A stretch of DNA of 8,842 nucleotides from assembly GCA_022425565.1 (NCBI GenBank), contig JAKMFG010000007.1, forward strand, positions 1 to 8,842. The letters run 5' to 3'. This DNA comes from Alphaproteobacteria bacterium (lineage in GTDB: Bacteria > Pseudomonadota > Alphaproteobacteria > Puniceispirillales > Puniceispirillaceae). The translations under genes and the position numbers were made by a program. The notes under the pieces were generated by a model. That model made no database searches. It worked only from the letters and a program-made list of their open reading frames with translations, and had not been told where the DNA came from. Below, one piece after another: positions 7,979 to 8,842 of this stretch; position 1 is the first letter of the stretch; each line of letters begins with the position of its first letter.

Positions 7979-8737
7979 TTAAACAAGGAATTGCTCGGCG
8001 ATGGCGCGGTCGGTCAGTGAATAGCCGGGATCGTACAGCAGCCGAAGCGTGATATCGGAAGCCTGTTCGATCTCTACCTGCCGGACATTCCTGTATTCGG
8101 TGCTGTCTGCGCTGGCGCTGACTGGGCGGAAATCCGGCTCCAGCACGGACAGGCACAATTTAGCAGTCTCGCCAAGCAGCGCGCCGCGCCAGCGACGCGG
8201 GCGGAAGGGTGAGATCGGGGTCAGTGCCAGCAGGCCGGCGCCAAGTGGCACCACCGGCCCGTGCGCCGACAGGTTATAGGCTGTTGATCCCACCGGCGTC
8301 GCCAGCAGGATGCCGTCACAGACAAGCTCCTCGACCTGGTGCTTGCCATCGACCTCGACGCGGATATGGGCGGCGTTGTGGGTTTGCCGGATCAGCGACA
8401 CCTCGTTGATTGCCAGCTCCTCATGGCGGCTGCCATCGGCGCTTGTGACATTCATCCGCAGCGGGTGGATGGGGGCTGTCTCCGCGCTCTCGATACGCTC
8501 CACAAGCTCGTCAGAGGCGAAGTGGTTCAGCAAAAACCCAAGCCGGCCGCAATTCATTCCGAATACCGGCAGGTTATGCTGCAGCGTTTCATGAAGCACA
8601 TGGAGCATATGGCCGTCGCCGCCAAGCGCAACGATGCAGTCAGCATCCTCGATGGGATGCTGGCCGTAACGCTCGGTCAGCCGCGCAAAACGCAGTTTTG
8701 CCTCGTCATGACCGGATGCTGAGAAATGAATCTTCAT
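7979..8737 (-). CDS. nadK: NAD kinase (ATP- or polyphosphate-NAD kinase)
   Basis: Phosphorylates NAD+ to NADP+, the only known route to NADP in the cell; cytosolic. The 252-residue product matches the shorter alphaproteobacterial NAD kinases. Motifs in order are GGDG (39-42) with catalytic-site Asp41 in VALGGDGHML, the NxGxxGFL motif as NCGRLGFLLN (62-71), NEVSLIR (111-117), the NAD-binding DGILLATPVGSTAYNLSAHGPVV (141-163), and the ISPFRPRRWRGA segment (175-186). The start at ATG 8737 has GAGG/AGGG about 7 nt upstream and gives an N-terminus MKIHFSASG typical of the family. An open frame reaches TTG 8812, but those extra residues look like translated leader and overlap the candidate promoter. 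It is the first gene of a likely two-gene unit with the MATE transporter. Confidence 0.95.
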   Translation of the reverse strand: MKIHFSASGHDEAKLRFARLTERYGQHPIEDADCIVALGGDGHMLHVLHETLQHNLPVFGMNCGRLGFLLNHFASDELVERIESAETAPIHPLRMNVTSADGSRHEELAINEVSLIRQTHNAAHIRVEVDGKHQVEELVCDGILLATPVGSTAYNLSAHGPVVPLGAGLLALTPISPFRPRRWRGALLGETAKLCLSVLEPDFRPVSASADSTEYRNVRQVEIEQASDITLRLLYDPGYSLTDRAIAEQFLV

Positions 8738-8783
8738 CTGCTGCCCTCGTCGGGAATGGTCATAAGCTTGGCCCGATCGGCGC

Positions 8784-8812
8784 AGGATAGCGGCAGGCGC
8801 GCCGAAAAGCAA
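8784..8812 (-). promoter_or_regulatory. Candidate promoter for nadK
   Basis: Read on the minus strand, TTGCTT (8812-8807) and TATCCT (8789-8784) are separated by exactly 17 nt. Transcription would begin near 8777, leaving a leader of about 40 nt before ATG 8737. The -35 match is only three of six and the -10 four of six, so this is tentative. The -35 overlaps a short inverted repeat AAGCA-AAA-TGCTT (8807-8819) that could be an operator or chance. Confidence 0.3.
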
Positions 8813-8823
8813 AATGCTTGCCC

Positions 8824-8842
8824 CATTGCCTACCTCATTGCC
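8824..8842. repeat. Direct repeat CATTGCC, 12-nt period, at window edge
   Basis: CATTGCC occurs at 8824-8830 and 8836-8842 with a 5-nt spacer, just upstream of the candidate nadK promoter. It may be a regulator half-site pair or the end of a longer array cut off by the window. With only two copies visible, chance is a real possibility. Confidence 0.3.

Noticed and set aside
8738..8812. 25-residue N-terminal extension of NAD kinase from TTG 8812
   Set aside because: ATG 8737 has a good ribosome binding site and yields a typical NAD kinase N-terminus; the extension overlaps the probable promoter and resembles no family member.

Overview
The window is a densely packed, GC-rich bacterial chromosomal segment. 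The protein families and the gene order sufD-sufS-sufT-sufA followed by an Atm1-type exporter suggest an alphaproteobacterium. That assignment is an inference from family resemblance, and the genus cannot be named from this sequence. There are no rRNA or tRNA genes, insertion sequences, CRISPR arrays or other clear signs of mobile DNA. This looks like core chromosome.

Layout: positions 1-2723 (+ strand) carry the distal part of a SUF iron-sulfur cluster assembly operon: the C-terminal part of SufD (cut by the window edge), the cysteine desulfurase SufS, a SufT/DUF59 maturation factor and an A-type carrier of the SufA/IscA/HesB family. Close behind on the same strand lie an Atm1-family ABC exporter (2758-4590) and, 3 nt later, a lysophospholipase-like alpha/beta hydrolase (4594-5547). 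A 107-nt gap with a plausible promoter precedes a DapA/N-acetylneuraminate-lyase superfamily aldolase (5655-6551). On the minus strand, convergent with the aldolase, are a MATE-family efflux transporter (6560-7933) and, upstream of it in transcription order, an NAD kinase (7979-8737) with a candidate promoter near the right edge.

How the genes fit together: SufS takes sulfur from cysteine, the SufBCD scaffold (only SufD seen here) builds the cluster, and SufA and SufT help deliver or mature it. Atm1-type exporters move glutathione-linked sulfur or metal compounds out of the cytosol and are functionally tied to Fe-S and metal homeostasis, so the link to suf makes sense. The hydrolase, aldolase, MATE pump and NAD kinase have no evident role in this pathway.

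The most interesting non-coding structure is at the sufA/atm1 junction. Two pairs of complementary CCAAGGC/GCCTTGG arms can fold into mutually exclusive hairpins: one holds the sufA stop codon in its loop, the other brackets the atm1 start codon. I found no clearly undescribed multi-gene system here; most of the window is ordinary core metabolism.
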